Both the position numbers and the translations under genes were made by a program. A stretch of DNA of 64,000 nucleotides from Sphingomonas sp. G-3-2-10 (GTDB lineage: Bacteria; Pseudomonadota; Alphaproteobacteria; Sphingomonadales; Sphingomonadaceae), in NCBI RefSeq assembly GCF_012927115.1, contig NZ_JABBFY010000001.1:2232001-2296000 (forward strand). The letters are read 5' to 3'. The notes under the pieces are model-generated. The model did not search any database. It was given only the letters and a program-made list of their open reading frames with translations, and had not been told where the DNA came from. This document shows, piece after piece, positions 54,370-62,687 of this stretch (positions are counted from its first letter, which is position 1; each line of letters opens with the position of its first letter).

Positions 54370-54855
54370 ATGAAGGGCGATCCGAAGGTCCTCGAATATC
54401 TCAACGAGGTGCTCAAGAACGAGCTCACCGCGATCAACCAGTATTGGCTGCATTACCGCATGTACGACCACTGGGGCGTGAAGAAGCTCGCCGCGTTCGA
54501 GCGTCACGAATCGATCGACGAGATGAAGCATGCCGATCAGGTTGCCGAACGCATCCTGTTCCTCGACGGCCTGCCCAACTTCCAGCTGCTCGGCCGCCTG
54601 CGCATCGGCGAGACCGTCGCCGAAGTGCTCAAGGCCGATCTCGATCTCGAATATGAAGCCGTCGCCGTCCTCAAGGACGCGATCGAGCATTCCGAGAAGG
54701 TCCGCGACTATATCAGCCGCGACCTGTTCCGGCAGATCCTCGACAGCGAGGAAGAGCATATCGACACGCTGGAAACCCAGTTCGAGATGATCGAGCGGAT
54801 GGGGATCGAGAATTACGTCCAGCTCAACAGCCGGTCGGTCGAGGAAGACGCGTAA
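54370..54855 (+). CDS. bfr: Bacterioferritin
   Basis: The 161-residue protein has the four-helix ferritin fold with di-iron ligands: VLKNELTAINQYWLHYRM, ERHESIDEMKHADQVAERILFLDG (including the haem-binding Met), LDLEYEAV and DSEEEHIDTLETQ. It stores iron as a 24-mer with haem b between subunits. It partners with bfd upstream. Confidence 0.97.
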   Translation: MKGDPKVLEYLNEVLKNELTAINQYWLHYRMYDHWGVKKLAAFERHESIDEMKHADQVAERILFLDGLPNFQLLGRLRIGETVAEVLKADLDLEYEAVAVLKDAIEHSEKVRDYISRDLFRQILDSEEEHIDTLETQFEMIERMGIENYVQLNSRSVEEDA

Positions 54856-54863
54856 GCCCTCAA

Positions 54864-54888
54864 CTCCCCTCCCTTGCAGGGAGGGGAG
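54864..54888. terminator. Hairpin after bfr
   Basis: CTCCCCTCCCT (54864-54874) and AGGGAGGGGAG (54878-54888) form a perfect 11-bp stem with a 3-nt loop, 9 bp after bfr and between convergent genes. There is no T-run, so it may stabilise rather than terminate. Confidence 0.6.
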
Positions 54889-54914
54889 CGGAAGCGGCTA
54901 AATCTCGCTAAAGG

Positions 54915-55328
54915 TCAGAGGACCGGGCGGCGTCCGAATGCGGCCGGCTTGCGGGCGACCAGCGGGTTCGCTTCGCGCTCGAGCAGCGACAGCGTGGATT
55001 CGAACAGCGGGCGCAACTGCACCACATGCTCCAGCGCGGCGCTGGGCGTGTCGCGATTCTCGACGCATTCGCGCGCAATCGTCTCGATCATCTCGGCGAT
55101 TTCGGCGAGCGGATCCGCGCCGAACTGACGCGATTCGCCCTTCAGCGTGTGCGCGGGCAGCACCATCGCGGCTGCGCTCTGCGAACGCATGGCGTCTTCG
55201 ATCTGCGAAACCGACTTTACGCCGTCTTCGCGGAAGTAACCGAGAATACGCACGAAATTGGCGCCAAGCTCCGCGCGGGCCTGAGAGAAGGCGTCCCAAT
55301 TCACCAACGGATCACTTGCGCTCGACAT
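54915..55328 (-). CDS. Hpt-domain phosphotransfer protein
   Basis: The 137-residue helical protein has VLPAHTLKGESRQFGADPLAEIAEMIE, with His60 as the phospho-acceptor of an Hpt domain. It should relay phosphate between a hybrid kinase and a response regulator, neither nearby. ATG 55328 follows GAGT; the upstream 7-residue extension is less likely. Confidence 0.85.
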   Translation of the reverse strand: MSSASDPLVNWDAFSQARAELGANFVRILGYFREDGVKSVSQIEDAMRSQSAAAMVLPAHTLKGESRQFGADPLAEIAEMIETIARECVENRDTPSAALEHVVQLRPLFESTLSLLEREANPLVARKPAAFGRRPVL

Positions 55329-55403
55329 GCTTAACTCACTCCGCACCACCGAAGGTACGCCTGAGCTTTAAGAGAGGTAAGTAAACAGCAAGTTGATTTA
55401 CAT

Positions 55404-55613
55404 CTAGGGAGTGATGCGGAAACGATGGTTTCCGCTGCCTTCAACATCCTGCAGGATCAGGCCCGCATTCGCCGCGAGTTGTCCAAGTTCCCGTGGCGCG
55501 GCGGGATCGTCGGCCATGATCTCGATCGTTTCGCCCGGATGTTCGCGAATGGCCTTGGCCAGCCGGATCGCTGGCCAGGGACAGCGCATTCCGCGGGCGT
55601 CGATCTCGATCAC
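55404..55613 (-). CDS. tusA: TusA-family sulfurtransferase
   Basis: The 69-residue protein starts IEIDARGMRCPWPAIRLAKA with the CPxP motif (Cys11 carries persulfide) and has a typical beta-alpha-beta-alpha-beta-beta pattern. It may pass sulfur for tRNA thiolation or cofactors. It has a GTG start, 10 bp after the der stop. Confidence 0.85.
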   Translation of the reverse strand: MIEIDARGMRCPWPAIRLAKAIREHPGETIEIMADDPAAPRELGQLAANAGLILQDVEGSGNHRFRITP

Positions 55614-55623
55614 GCCGGAAGCC

Positions 55624-56988
55624 TCAGTCCTTGTTGTCGAACGGGTTCTTCGGCGCGCGCATCGTGAAGCGCACCGGCACCGCACCGAAATCGAATTCCT
55701 TGCGGAGGCCGTTGACCAGATAGCGGCGATAGCTTTCCGGCAACAGGTCGACGCGCGTGCCGAACAGCACAAAGCTGGGCGGGCGCGACTTGATCTGGGT
55801 CACGTAGCGCGGCTTGATCCGCTTGCCGCCCGGCGCGGGCGGCGGATTGGCTTCGATCGCGCGTTCGAACCAGCGGTTGAGCTGGCCGGTCGACACGCGG
55901 CGCGACCAGGCGTCGCGCGTCTCGAACGCCACCTTCATCAGCACGTCGAGGCCCTTGCCGGTCGCGGCGGATACGGTCAGCACCGGAATACCCCGCGCCT
56001 GCGACAGCCCTTCCTCCAGCGCGCCCTTGATGCCGTTGAACAGGCTGGAGGCATTCTCCGCCACGTCCCACTTGTTGATTGCGATGATCAGCGCGCGGCC
56101 CTCCTGCAGCACGCGATCGGCGATCTTGAGGTCCTGCACCTCCAGCCCGCGCGTTGCGTCGAGCAGCAGCACGACGACTTCGGCGAAATCGATCGAGCGC
56201 AGCGTATCGGCGACCGAGAGCTTCTCCAGCTTCTCTTCGACCCGCGCCTTCTTGCGCATGCCGGCGGTGTCGATCAGCCGGACGCGGCGCGGCCCCTCGG
56301 GGCTGTCCCATTCCCAGTCGACCGAGATCGAATCGCGCGTGATGCCGGCTTCAGGCCCGGTAATCATCCGGTCCTCGCCCAGCAGCTTGTTCACCAGCGT
56401 CGATTTTCCCGCGTTCGGACGGCCGACCACCGCGAACTTCAGCGGCGCGTCTGGCGCGTCGGGATCATCTTCCTCGAATTCCGCTTCTTCGCGCTCGATA
56501 TGGGGCCGCAGCGCCTCGAACAGGTCGACAATGCCCTCGCCATGCTCGGCCGAGAAGGGGATCGGATCGCCGAAACCCAGGGCCATCGCCTCGATCACGC
56601 CGGTCTCGCCCGATTTGCCCTCAGCCTTGTTGGCCAGCAGCACGACCGGGGTGTCCGATGAGCGGAGCCAGCGGCCGATCTCTTCGTCCAGCGGCACCAC
56701 GCCCGCGCGCGAATCCACCACGAACAGGGCGACATCGGCTTCCTGCACCGCCGCCTGCGTCTGGGCGCGCATCCGCCCCGGCAGGGTCTGCGGATCCTCG
56801 TCCTCGAAACCGGCGGTGTCGATGATGCGGAACTCGAGCCCGAGCAGGGTCGCATCGCCCTCGCGCCGGTCGCGGGTCACGCCCGGCAGATCGTCGACAA
56901 GCGCAAGGCGCTTGCCGACCAGCCGGTTGAACAGCGTCGATTTGCCGACATTCGGGCGGCCGATGATAGCCACGGTGGGAGTGCGCAT
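55624..56988 (-). CDS. der: Ribosome biogenesis GTPase Der (EngA)
   Basis: The 454-residue protein has two GTPase domains in tandem: GRPNVGKSTLFNRL (about 10-23) with DTAGFED, and GRPNAGKSTLVNKLLG (about 188) with DTAGMRKKARVEE and NKWD. A KH-like C-terminal domain follows (RPPSFVLFGTRVD). It matures the 50S subunit. bamB lies upstream on the same strand, the common order. Confidence 0.97.
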   Translation of the reverse strand: MRTPTVAIIGRPNVGKSTLFNRLVGKRLALVDDLPGVTRDRREGDATLLGLEFRIIDTAGFEDEDPQTLPGRMRAQTQAAVQEADVALFVVDSRAGVVPLDEEIGRWLRSSDTPVVLLANKAEGKSGETGVIEAMALGFGDPIPFSAEHGEGIVDLFEALRPHIEREEAEFEEDDPDAPDAPLKFAVVGRPNAGKSTLVNKLLGEDRMITGPEAGITRDSISVDWEWDSPEGPRRVRLIDTAGMRKKARVEEKLEKLSVADTLRSIDFAEVVVLLLDATRGLEVQDLKIADRVLQEGRALIIAINKWDVAENASSLFNGIKGALEEGLSQARGIPVLTVSAATGKGLDVLMKVAFETRDAWSRRVSTGQLNRWFERAIEANPPPAPGGKRIKPRYVTQIKSRPPSFVLFGTRVDLLPESYRRYLVNGLRKEFDFGAVPVRFTMRAPKNPFDNKD

Positions 56989-57033
56989 GGTCTGCTTCTA
57001 CGATTCAAGGTTGCGGAAGGGAACGCCTCAACG

Positions 57034-57067
57034 AAAAAGCGGCGGCGGGGTCCTTCCCCGCCGCCGC
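57034..57067 (-). terminator. Rho-independent terminator of bamB
   Basis: On the minus strand a perfect 12-bp stem (57056-57067 with 57039-57050) has a 5-nt loop and is followed by TTTTT (plus-strand A-run 57034-57038). It separates bamB from der. Confidence 0.9.
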
Positions 57068-57097
57068 CGATCGATGGCCTCCCCGCCGGGGAAGGCG

Positions 57098-58423
57098 TTA
57101 GCGATAGGCCGAGAGACGGCCCTTGTCGTCGAGGACATAGAGCGTGTTGTTGGCCACGATCGGCGCGAGGGTGATCTCGCCGTCGGTTTCGAGCGTCGAA
57201 GTGACGGTGCCGTCGGTGACCGACGCCGTGACGATCTCGCCGCGGCTGTTGACCAGCACCAGCCGGTTGCCGGCCAGGATCGGGCCGGTCCAGCCGATCG
57301 GGTTCGTCTTCTTCTTCTCGTTGCGATAATGCTTGAGCTGCGAGATCCAGCGGATCTTGCCGCTGCCGCGCGACAGGCACAGCAGGCGCGCATCGTCGGT
57401 GACGAGGAAGATCCATTCACCGGCCACCCACGGGGTGGAGATGCCGGCGACATTCTGCTCCCACAGGCGCGTGCCGGTGGTGAGATCCATCGCCACCATG
57501 CGGCCGCCCTGACCCACGGCATAGACGCGGCCCTGATCGATCACAGGCTCGGCATCGATATCCGACAGCGACGAAACCGACGTCGAGATGCTCGAACGCG
57601 ACAGCACATCCGCCCACAGCGGCAGGCCATTCTCGTAACGATAGGCGTTGAGTTCGCCCGACGAGAAACCCGACACGACGGTGCCCTGCGCCACCGCAGG
57701 CGCCGCAACACCGAACACGCCCTGCGTCTCGAGGCTGGCCGATGCGGTCCAGGCGACTTCGCCGTCGGTCTGGTTGAGCGCGAACAGCTGGTTGTCCTGC
57801 GTCAGCACATAGACCTGGCCATTGGCGACGCTCGGCGAGCCGCGCAGCGGGCCGCCCGGGCGCTTGCGCCACAATTCGGTGCCGTTGGTGGCGTCGAGCG
57901 CGACTACGTCGCCCAGCCCGTTGCTGGCATAGACCTTGCCGGCTTCGACGCTGGCGCCGCCGCCGAAGCGGGCGCTCTTGTTCTCGGTGTCCTTGACGGT
58001 CGAGGTCGCCCACAGCTTCGATCCGCTATCGGCGGCGAACGCGGTGACGGTGCCTTCCACATCCATCACGAACAGACGATTTTCGTCGACCACCGGCGAT
58101 GCGGCCAGCCGCTCGCGCTTGTTGCCGCCGGCGATCTGCACCGACCATGCCTTCGTCAGCGAGCCGCCGAGTTCGAGATGGCCCATCGACTTGGAAGCAT
58201 TGCCGCCCGGCTGGTTCCAGCTCGGGTTCGCCGCCGCGGCCGGGACCAGCACTTCGACGCCGGCCATCGCCGTGTCGGCGTTGATCTCGTTCTCCGACGC
58301 GAGGATCGGCACGCGCTGTCCCACGACCGGCGTTCCCTTCGGACCGCCGCCCTTGAAGACGCCGCAGCCGCTCAGCGCCAGAATCGCCGCCGTAGCGGCC
58401 GTCACCCTCACCCAGTTCTTCAT
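57098..58423 (-). CDS. bamB: Outer-membrane assembly lipoprotein BamB
   Basis: The 441-residue protein has a lipoprotein signal (ATAAILALSGC) and repeated PQQ-type beta-propeller blades: GTVTAFAADSGSKLWA, VVALDATNGTELWRK, LFALNQTDGEVAWTA, MVAMDLTTGTRLWEQ and others, giving about eight blades. It helps BamA insert outer-membrane proteins. Its start overlaps the YfgM-like stop by 4 bp. Confidence 0.93.
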   Translation of the reverse strand: MKNWVRVTAATAAILALSGCGVFKGGGPKGTPVVGQRVPILASENEINADTAMAGVEVLVPAAAANPSWNQPGGNASKSMGHLELGGSLTKAWSVQIAGGNKRERLAASPVVDENRLFVMDVEGTVTAFAADSGSKLWATSTVKDTENKSARFGGGASVEAGKVYASNGLGDVVALDATNGTELWRKRPGGPLRGSPSVANGQVYVLTQDNQLFALNQTDGEVAWTASASLETQGVFGVAAPAVAQGTVVSGFSSGELNAYRYENGLPLWADVLSRSSISTSVSSLSDIDAEPVIDQGRVYAVGQGGRMVAMDLTTGTRLWEQNVAGISTPWVAGEWIFLVTDDARLLCLSRGSGKIRWISQLKHYRNEKKKTNPIGWTGPILAGNRLVLVNSRGEIVTASVTDGTVTSTLETDGEITLAPIVANNTLYVLDDKGRLSAYR

Positions 58424-59130
58424 TGCGCTTTCTTTTCCTCAGCCGCACCGGAAGCGTCGACGCCGTAGGCGCTGGCCATTTCCAGCGCACGTTGACGCAT
58501 ATTGTCGGGCACATAATCCTTCGACTGCGCGATCAGGGCGAACATCTTGCCAGCCTCGGCACGCTTGCCCTGCTTGATATAGGCCGCGGCGACCGTCTCG
58601 CCGGCAGTGCCCAGCCAGGGCGATTCCGCGGTCGCGAGCGGCTTCAGGCGATCGATCACCACCTGCGGCGCGATCGAATCGAATTCGGCGCGAGTCTGCT
58701 GGATCAGCGCCAGATCGCGGAACGGCTGGGCCAGCTTCGCGTCGTTCGCGATCACGGCATAGCGCGCGGCCGCGCCCTTCAGGTCGTTCTTCGCGAGCAG
58801 CAGGTCGGCTTCGTTGAACAGCGCCATCGCGCGATAGCCCGGCGCACCGCCATCCACCAGCTTGCGCAGCTCGGGATTGGCCTTCGCGGCCTGACCGGCG
58901 CGGATATTCTCCAGCGCCCCGTTGAGCTGCTCGCCCTGCTGGCCGGCCGCCTGGTCGCCCCGCGCGTCGAAAAACAGATAGGCCGCCAGCGCCGCAAGCG
59001 CGACGCCCAGCGCGATCAGTCCGGTGCGACCCCATTTGCGCCACAGCGACAGAAACTGCTCGCGGCGATACTCCTCGTCCACTTCCCGGACAAAGGCATC
59101 GTTGGTCGTATCATTGGGGGGAAGCGCCAA
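58420..59130 (-). CDS. YfgM-like tetratricopeptide protein
   Basis: The 236-residue protein has one transmembrane helix near residues 35-55 (LIALGVALAALAAYLFFDA) and a TPR-rich periplasmic part (FNEADLLLAKNDLKGAAARYAVI). It resembles the YfgM/ancillary SecYEG-translocon family that neighbours bamB in many genomes. TTG 59130 with upstream GGAG is the only good start. Confidence 0.85.
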   Translation of the reverse strand: MALPPNDTTNDAFVREVDEEYRREQFLSLWRKWGRTGLIALGVALAALAAYLFFDARGDQAAGQQGEQLNGALENIRAGQAAKANPELRKLVDGGAPGYRAMALFNEADLLLAKNDLKGAAARYAVIANDAKLAQPFRDLALIQQTRAEFDSIAPQVVIDRLKPLATAESPWLGTAGETVAAAYIKQGKRAEAGKMFALIAQSKDYVPDNMRQRALEMASAYGVDASGAAEEKKAQ

Positions 59131-59193
59131 AACTCACTCCATGGGTGGCAACGGGATCGCGGCCCAGCCGCGCGAAACGCCGCTGATAGCCCG

Positions 59194-60051
59194 TCAATCG
59201 CGTGCCGCATAGACTTGATCGGGTCCCGGAAACGCCCGCGACCTGACATCGGCGGCATAGGTTTCAACCGCGGCGGAAATGCGGCCAGCCATGTCGTCGT
59301 AACGCTTCACGAACCGCGCGGTCCGCTCGAACATGCCGAGCATGTCGTCGATCACCAGCACCTGGCCGTCGCACTGGTTCGACGCGCCGATCCCGATCAC
59401 CGGAACCGACACCGCCGCGGTGACTTCGTTGGCCAGATTTTCGACGACGCCTTCGGCAACGATCCCGAACGCGCCGGCATCGGCGATCGCCCGCGCATCG
59501 TCGATGATCTGCGCATGTTCGGCGTTGCTGCGGCCCCGTGCGCCATAGCCGCCCAGCGCGTTCACCGATTGTGGGGTCAGGCCGATATGGCCCATCACCG
59601 GAATGCCGCGCCCGGTCAGGAACTGCACGATCGGCGCCATCGGTGCGCCGCCCTCCAGCTTGACGCCGGCGGCGCCCGTCTCGGCCATCACCCGCGCCGC
59701 GCTCTCGAAGGCCTTTTCGGGGCTCGCTTCGTAGCTGCCGAACGGCATGTCGACGATCACCGCCGAGCGATAGCTGCCGCGCACCACCGCCGCACCATGC
59801 GCGATCATCATCTCCAGCGTCACCGGCAGCGTCGTGGGCAGGCCGTAGATCACCTGGCCCAGGCTGTCGCCAACCAGCAGGATGTCGCAATGCGGATCGA
59901 GCAGTTGCGCCATCCGCGTCGTGTATGCGGTCAGCATCACGATCGGCTCCCTGCCCTTGCGGTTGCGCAGCGCCGGGATCGTCACGCGCTTCTGGGGCGA
60001 AGGCGTCGGGTTGGCCCGGCTAGTCGAAGTGTCGAGAGTTACGTGGGACAT
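59194..60051 (-). CDS. panB: 3-methyl-2-oxobutanoate hydroxymethyltransferase
   Basis: PanB transfers a hydroxymethyl group from methylene-THF to 2-oxoisovalerate on the pantothenate route. The 285 residues show [63 protein letters not shown] and [21 protein letters not shown], which include the catalytic and metal-binding residues. panC is not adjacent. Confidence 0.97.
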   Translation of the reverse strand: MSHVTLDTSTSRANPTPSPQKRVTIPALRNRKGREPIVMLTAYTTRMAQLLDPHCDILLVGDSLGQVIYGLPTTLPVTLEMMIAHGAAVVRGSYRSAVIVDMPFGSYEASPEKAFESAARVMAETGAAGVKLEGGAPMAPIVQFLTGRGIPVMGHIGLTPQSVNALGGYGARGRSNAEHAQIIDDARAIADAGAFGIVAEGVVENLANEVTAAVSVPVIGIGASNQCDGQVLVIDDMLGMFERTARFVKRYDDMAGRISAAVETYAADVRSRAFPGPDQVYAARD

Positions 60052-60115
60052 GGGCAGGCTCCTAGCCCGCCGCGCTGCGCTGCACCAGCACAGTCACCCG
60101 CGAGGGTGCTTCAAC

Positions 60116-60149
60116 TTTACATTATGTTCGATATTTTTTACATAACGTT
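60116..60149. promoter_or_regulatory. Phased direct repeats upstream of the membrane/XRE cassette
   Basis: TTTACATTATGTT (60116-60128) and TTTACATAACGTT (60137-60149) are near-identical 13-mers spaced 21 bp, two helical turns apart. They lie in an AT-rich stretch 30-60 bp before ATG 60179. They could be operators for the XRE protein encoded at the end of the cassette or overlap its promoter. Confidence 0.5.
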
Positions 60150-60178
60150 ACGAATCGAGAACATGGAGTTTGAAAAAG

Positions 60179-60643
60179 ATGACGTTGAGGGAGAAAATCC
60201 TCTGGTCGTCGACGGCGATCACGCTGGTGATCTGGGGCTGGTATTTTTCCAGCTTCGTCGGCGATCTGAAGGCGGGGCGAATCGATCAGGGGGCGATGGT
60301 GGGCAGCTTCGCCGTCGCCGTGATCGTGCTGACGGTGGTCCACATCGTCTCGGCGACCGTGATCGCAATCTTCTCGGGAAAGGCGGCCAATGCCCCGGCC
60401 GACGATCGCGAGACGGCCTATGATCTGGCCGCCTATCGCCCCGCCTATTTCGTCCTCGCCGGTACCATCATCGCGCTGATGCTGGCGGGTCCCATCCTGC
60501 TGCGCATCGCCGCCGAATGGACTCCCCAGCCCGATCCCGGCCTCGTCCCCGTCCTGCTCGGCAATGCGCTGCTCGCGGCGCTGGTGCTGGCCGAACTGGT
60601 CCATGCGGGCTTTCAACTCATTCGCTACCGCTTCGGAGGCTGA
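60179..60643 (+). CDS. Hypothetical membrane protein, cassette gene 1
   Basis: The 154-residue protein has four hydrophobic segments (ILWSSTAITLVIWGWYFSSF, FAVAVIVLTVVHIVSATVIAIF, FVLAGTIIALMLAGPILL, LGNALLAALVLAELVHAGFQ). No family I can name with confidence. ATG 60179 follows GGAG by about 10 bp. It starts a three-gene run of membrane protein, membrane protein and XRE regulator. Confidence 0.75.
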   Translation: MTLREKILWSSTAITLVIWGWYFSSFVGDLKAGRIDQGAMVGSFAVAVIVLTVVHIVSATVIAIFSGKAANAPADDRETAYDLAAYRPAYFVLAGTIIALMLAGPILLRIAAEWTPQPDPGLVPVLLGNALLAALVLAELVHAGFQLIRYRFGG

Positions 60644-60645
60644 TC

Positions 60646-61077
60646 ATGGCATATCGCGAGAAACTCGCCTGGATCGAACTGATCGGCATGGTGCTGGCCT
60701 ATGGCCCCTATTTCATCGCCGTCGGCATCGTCGATCCCGTCGGCGCGCGAGACACTACGCTGACCTATGTCGGGCTGTTCGCCGCCGCCACCGTCGTACG
60801 GCTGCTGATCCTCGGCGGCGGCTGGCTGACCCTGCGCATCCGTCTCGGCGCCGAAGCCCGCGCCCAACCCGACGAGCGGGAACGCGCGATCGCCGGCCGC
60901 AGCGCGACCATCGGCTATTATGTCCTGCTTAGCCTGATGCTGTGGGCAGCCGTGATCCTGCCCCTTCTCGAAAGCGGATGGAAAGTCGCCAATTCGGGGC
61001 TTGCCGCGATCGTGATTGCCGAGATCGTCCGCCATGCCGTTACGGTCGTCGGCTACCGGAGAAGCTGGCATGGGTAA
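60646..61077 (+). CDS. Hypothetical membrane protein, cassette gene 2
   Basis: The 143-residue protein has about four hydrophobic segments (ELIGMVLAYGPYFIAVGI, VGLFAAATVVRLLILGGGWL, IGYYVLLSLMLWAAVILPLL, LAAIVIAEIVRHAVTVV) and a charged loop with PDERERAIAGRSA, also reminiscent of the DDRE loop in gene 1. The two may be paralogues that assemble together. Starts 2 bp after gene 1; its end overlaps the XRE gene by 8 bp. Confidence 0.75.
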   Translation: MAYREKLAWIELIGMVLAYGPYFIAVGIVDPVGARDTTLTYVGLFAAATVVRLLILGGGWLTLRIRLGAEARAQPDERERAIAGRSATIGYYVLLSLMLWAAVILPLLESGWKVANSGLAAIVIAEIVRHAVTVVGYRRSWHG

Positions 61078-61279
61078 GATCAGCAACCAGATCCGCACGC
61101 TCCGCTTCATGGCCGGGGAAATGACCCAGGCCGAGCTGGGCGAGCGGATCGGCCTGACGCGCCAGACGGTCGCCGCGATCGAGCAGGGCAAATATTCGCC
61201 GACGCTGGAAGCCGCATTCCGCATCGCGATGGTCTTCGGCAAGCCGCTCGACGAGGTCTTCCAGTGGGAGGAAGGTTGA
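61070..61279 (+). CDS. Short XRE-family HTH regulator
   Basis: The 69-residue protein is one Cro/CI-type domain: IRTLRFMAGEMTQAELGERIGLTRQTVAAIEQGKYSPTLEAAFRIAMVFGKPLDEVFQW. It matches the YozG-like compact regulators found beside small membrane proteins. It probably represses its own cassette through the 60116-60149 repeats, which is inference. Confidence 0.88.
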   Translation: MGKISNQIRTLRFMAGEMTQAELGERIGLTRQTVAAIEQGKYSPTLEAAFRIAMVFGKPLDEVFQWEEG

Positions 61280-61282
61280 GCC

Positions 61283-61912
61283 TCACTTCACATAGAGGTT
61301 CATCGCGATCGAAATCCGCTCCCCGCCGCCCAGATAGGGCCGCACGCCGTGGCGCATCCAGGCGGGGAACAGCACCAGGTCGCCACGCTTCGGCGCGATG
61401 CGATGCTCGGTATCCTGCGGCGCGCCGTCCGCGCCGATCGCGCGGAAGCCGGGCCAGGTCATCTGCGGCAGCGGGAAGCGCGGATCCTCAAGATACAGCT
61501 CGCCGCCCTGCCCCGGCTCGCCGGTCGCGACATAATAGACCGCCGCCCACAGCACGCCGGGATGGGCATGGCTCATGTTCAGCGCGCCGGGCGGCGATAC
61601 GTTCGCCCACATCCGCACCGACCACTCAGGCTCGCGTCCGTCGAACCGCGACATGCGTTTCGCCATCTTCACCGCGATGTCCGCCAGCTTCGCCGCCGCT
61701 GCGCCGCCCCAGTCGAGCATATCGGTCTTGGAATGCCAGCCGCCGACATTGGAGCGGCTGATCCCGGCCTCGCTCGCCTGCCGCTCGCGAATGACGGTCT
61801 CCAGCGCCGCGGTCATCGGCTCGGCATCGGCCAGATGGCCATGAAGGATGGTCGTCTCGAACAGCCCATGCTGCTCGGCCCGCACCCGGATCGCGGCGAA
61901 ATCGTCGGCCAT
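61283..61912 (-). CDS. 2OG-Fe(II) oxygenase family protein (TIGR02466-like)
   Basis: The 209-residue protein has GGWHSKTDML, MSHAHPGVLWAAVYYVATG, GGELYLEDPR and GDLVLFPAWMRHGVRPYLGGGERISIAMNLYVK, matching the putative 2OG-oxygenase family with His ligands and a C-terminal Arg. It resembles the C-terminal half of the protein at 108-1166 but has no TPR part. Substrate unknown. It lies near an Spx-like gene (14 bp). Confidence 0.85.
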   Translation of the reverse strand: MADDFAAIRVRAEQHGLFETTILHGHLADAEPMTAALETVIRERQASEAGISRSNVGGWHSKTDMLDWGGAAAAKLADIAVKMAKRMSRFDGREPEWSVRMWANVSPPGALNMSHAHPGVLWAAVYYVATGEPGQGGELYLEDPRFPLPQMTWPGFRAIGADGAPQDTEHRIAPKRGDLVLFPAWMRHGVRPYLGGGERISIAMNLYVK

Positions 61913-61926
61913 CGGGCTATCGCCTC

Positions 61927-62271
61927 CTAGAGCAGGGCGCGGGCGTAGATCTCGGGCTTGAAGCCGATCAGCACGCCGCCCGGAAACTCCAGCACCGGCC
62001 GCTTGATCATCGACGGCTGCTCAAGCATCAGCTCGACCGCCTTGGCTTGGTCGACGCTCGCCCGCACATCGTCGGGCAGCTTTTTGAAGGTTGTCCCGGC
62101 TCGGTTGAGCACCGTCTCCCACCCCGCCGCCTCGATCCATTTCAGCAAGCGGGCGCGGTCGGCACCTTCCTTCTTATAGTCATGGAAAGTGTAGGCGACC
62201 TTGTGCTCGTCCAGCCAGACGAACGCCTTCTTCATCGTGTCGCAGTTCTTGATGCCGTGGATCGCGATCAT
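61927..62271 (-). CDS. ArsC/Spx-family reductase (YffB-like)
   Basis: The 114-residue thioredoxin-fold protein has IHGIKNCDTMKKAFVWLDEH with a single Cys10, YTFHDYKKEG, TFKKLPDD and QPSMIKRPVLEF, the YffB/ArsC-like pattern with the cis-Pro Arg-Pro segment. It is not the same branch as the arsC gene at 45622. Its ATG overlaps the GNAT stop by 4 bp. Confidence 0.88.
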   Translation of the reverse strand: MIAIHGIKNCDTMKKAFVWLDEHKVAYTFHDYKKEGADRARLLKWIEAAGWETVLNRAGTTFKKLPDDVRASVDQAKAVELMLEQPSMIKRPVLEFPGGVLIGFKPEIYARALL

Positions 62272-62687
62272 TCGTCCTCCTTGCCGAGAAACCGGCCGAG
62301 CGTCACCACCTTTTGCCGCTCCAGCCCCAGCGCGGCGTAGAAACCGAGCGCAGCGTCATTGTCCTCGCGCACCATCAGCTGGATCTTGGGAACGCCGCGC
62401 TCGCGCAGCCAGCCTTCCGCGGCAGTCATCATCGTGCGCCCCAGCCCCTCGCGCTGCCGCTCCGGCGCCACGGCGAGATAATAGACCCAGCCGCGATGCC
62501 CGTCGAAGCCGACCATGACCGACGCCGCGATCGCATTGCCGTCCCGCGCCACCAGCACCGTGGACGTCGCCGTGGCCATCGCCAGCGCATAGTCGCTCGC
62601 CGGATCGTTCCACGGCCGCGTCAGCCCGCACGCGCGCCACAGCGCGATCACCGCATCGGCATCGTCGACGCTCGCCGCGCCGGTCAC
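62268..62687 (-). CDS. GNAT family N-acetyltransferase
   Basis: The 139-residue protein has DDADAVIALWRACGLTRPWNDP, VYYLAVAPERQREGLGRTMM (acetyl-CoA site Q/R-x-x-G) and LMVREDNDAALGFYAALGLE. Start is GTG 62687, overlapping the lipoprotein stop (GTGA). It probably acetylates a small molecule or protein; target unknown. Confidence 0.88.
   Translation of the reverse strand: MTGAASVDDADAVIALWRACGLTRPWNDPASDYALAMATATSTVLVARDGNAIAASVMVGFDGHRGWVYYLAVAPERQREGLGRTMMTAAEGWLRERGVPKIQLMVREDNDAALGFYAALGLERQKVVTLGRFLGKEDE

Noticed and set aside
60170..60178. TTG 60170 as start of cassette gene 1
   Set aside because: The SD GGAG would be immediately adjacent. ATG 60179 has proper spacing.
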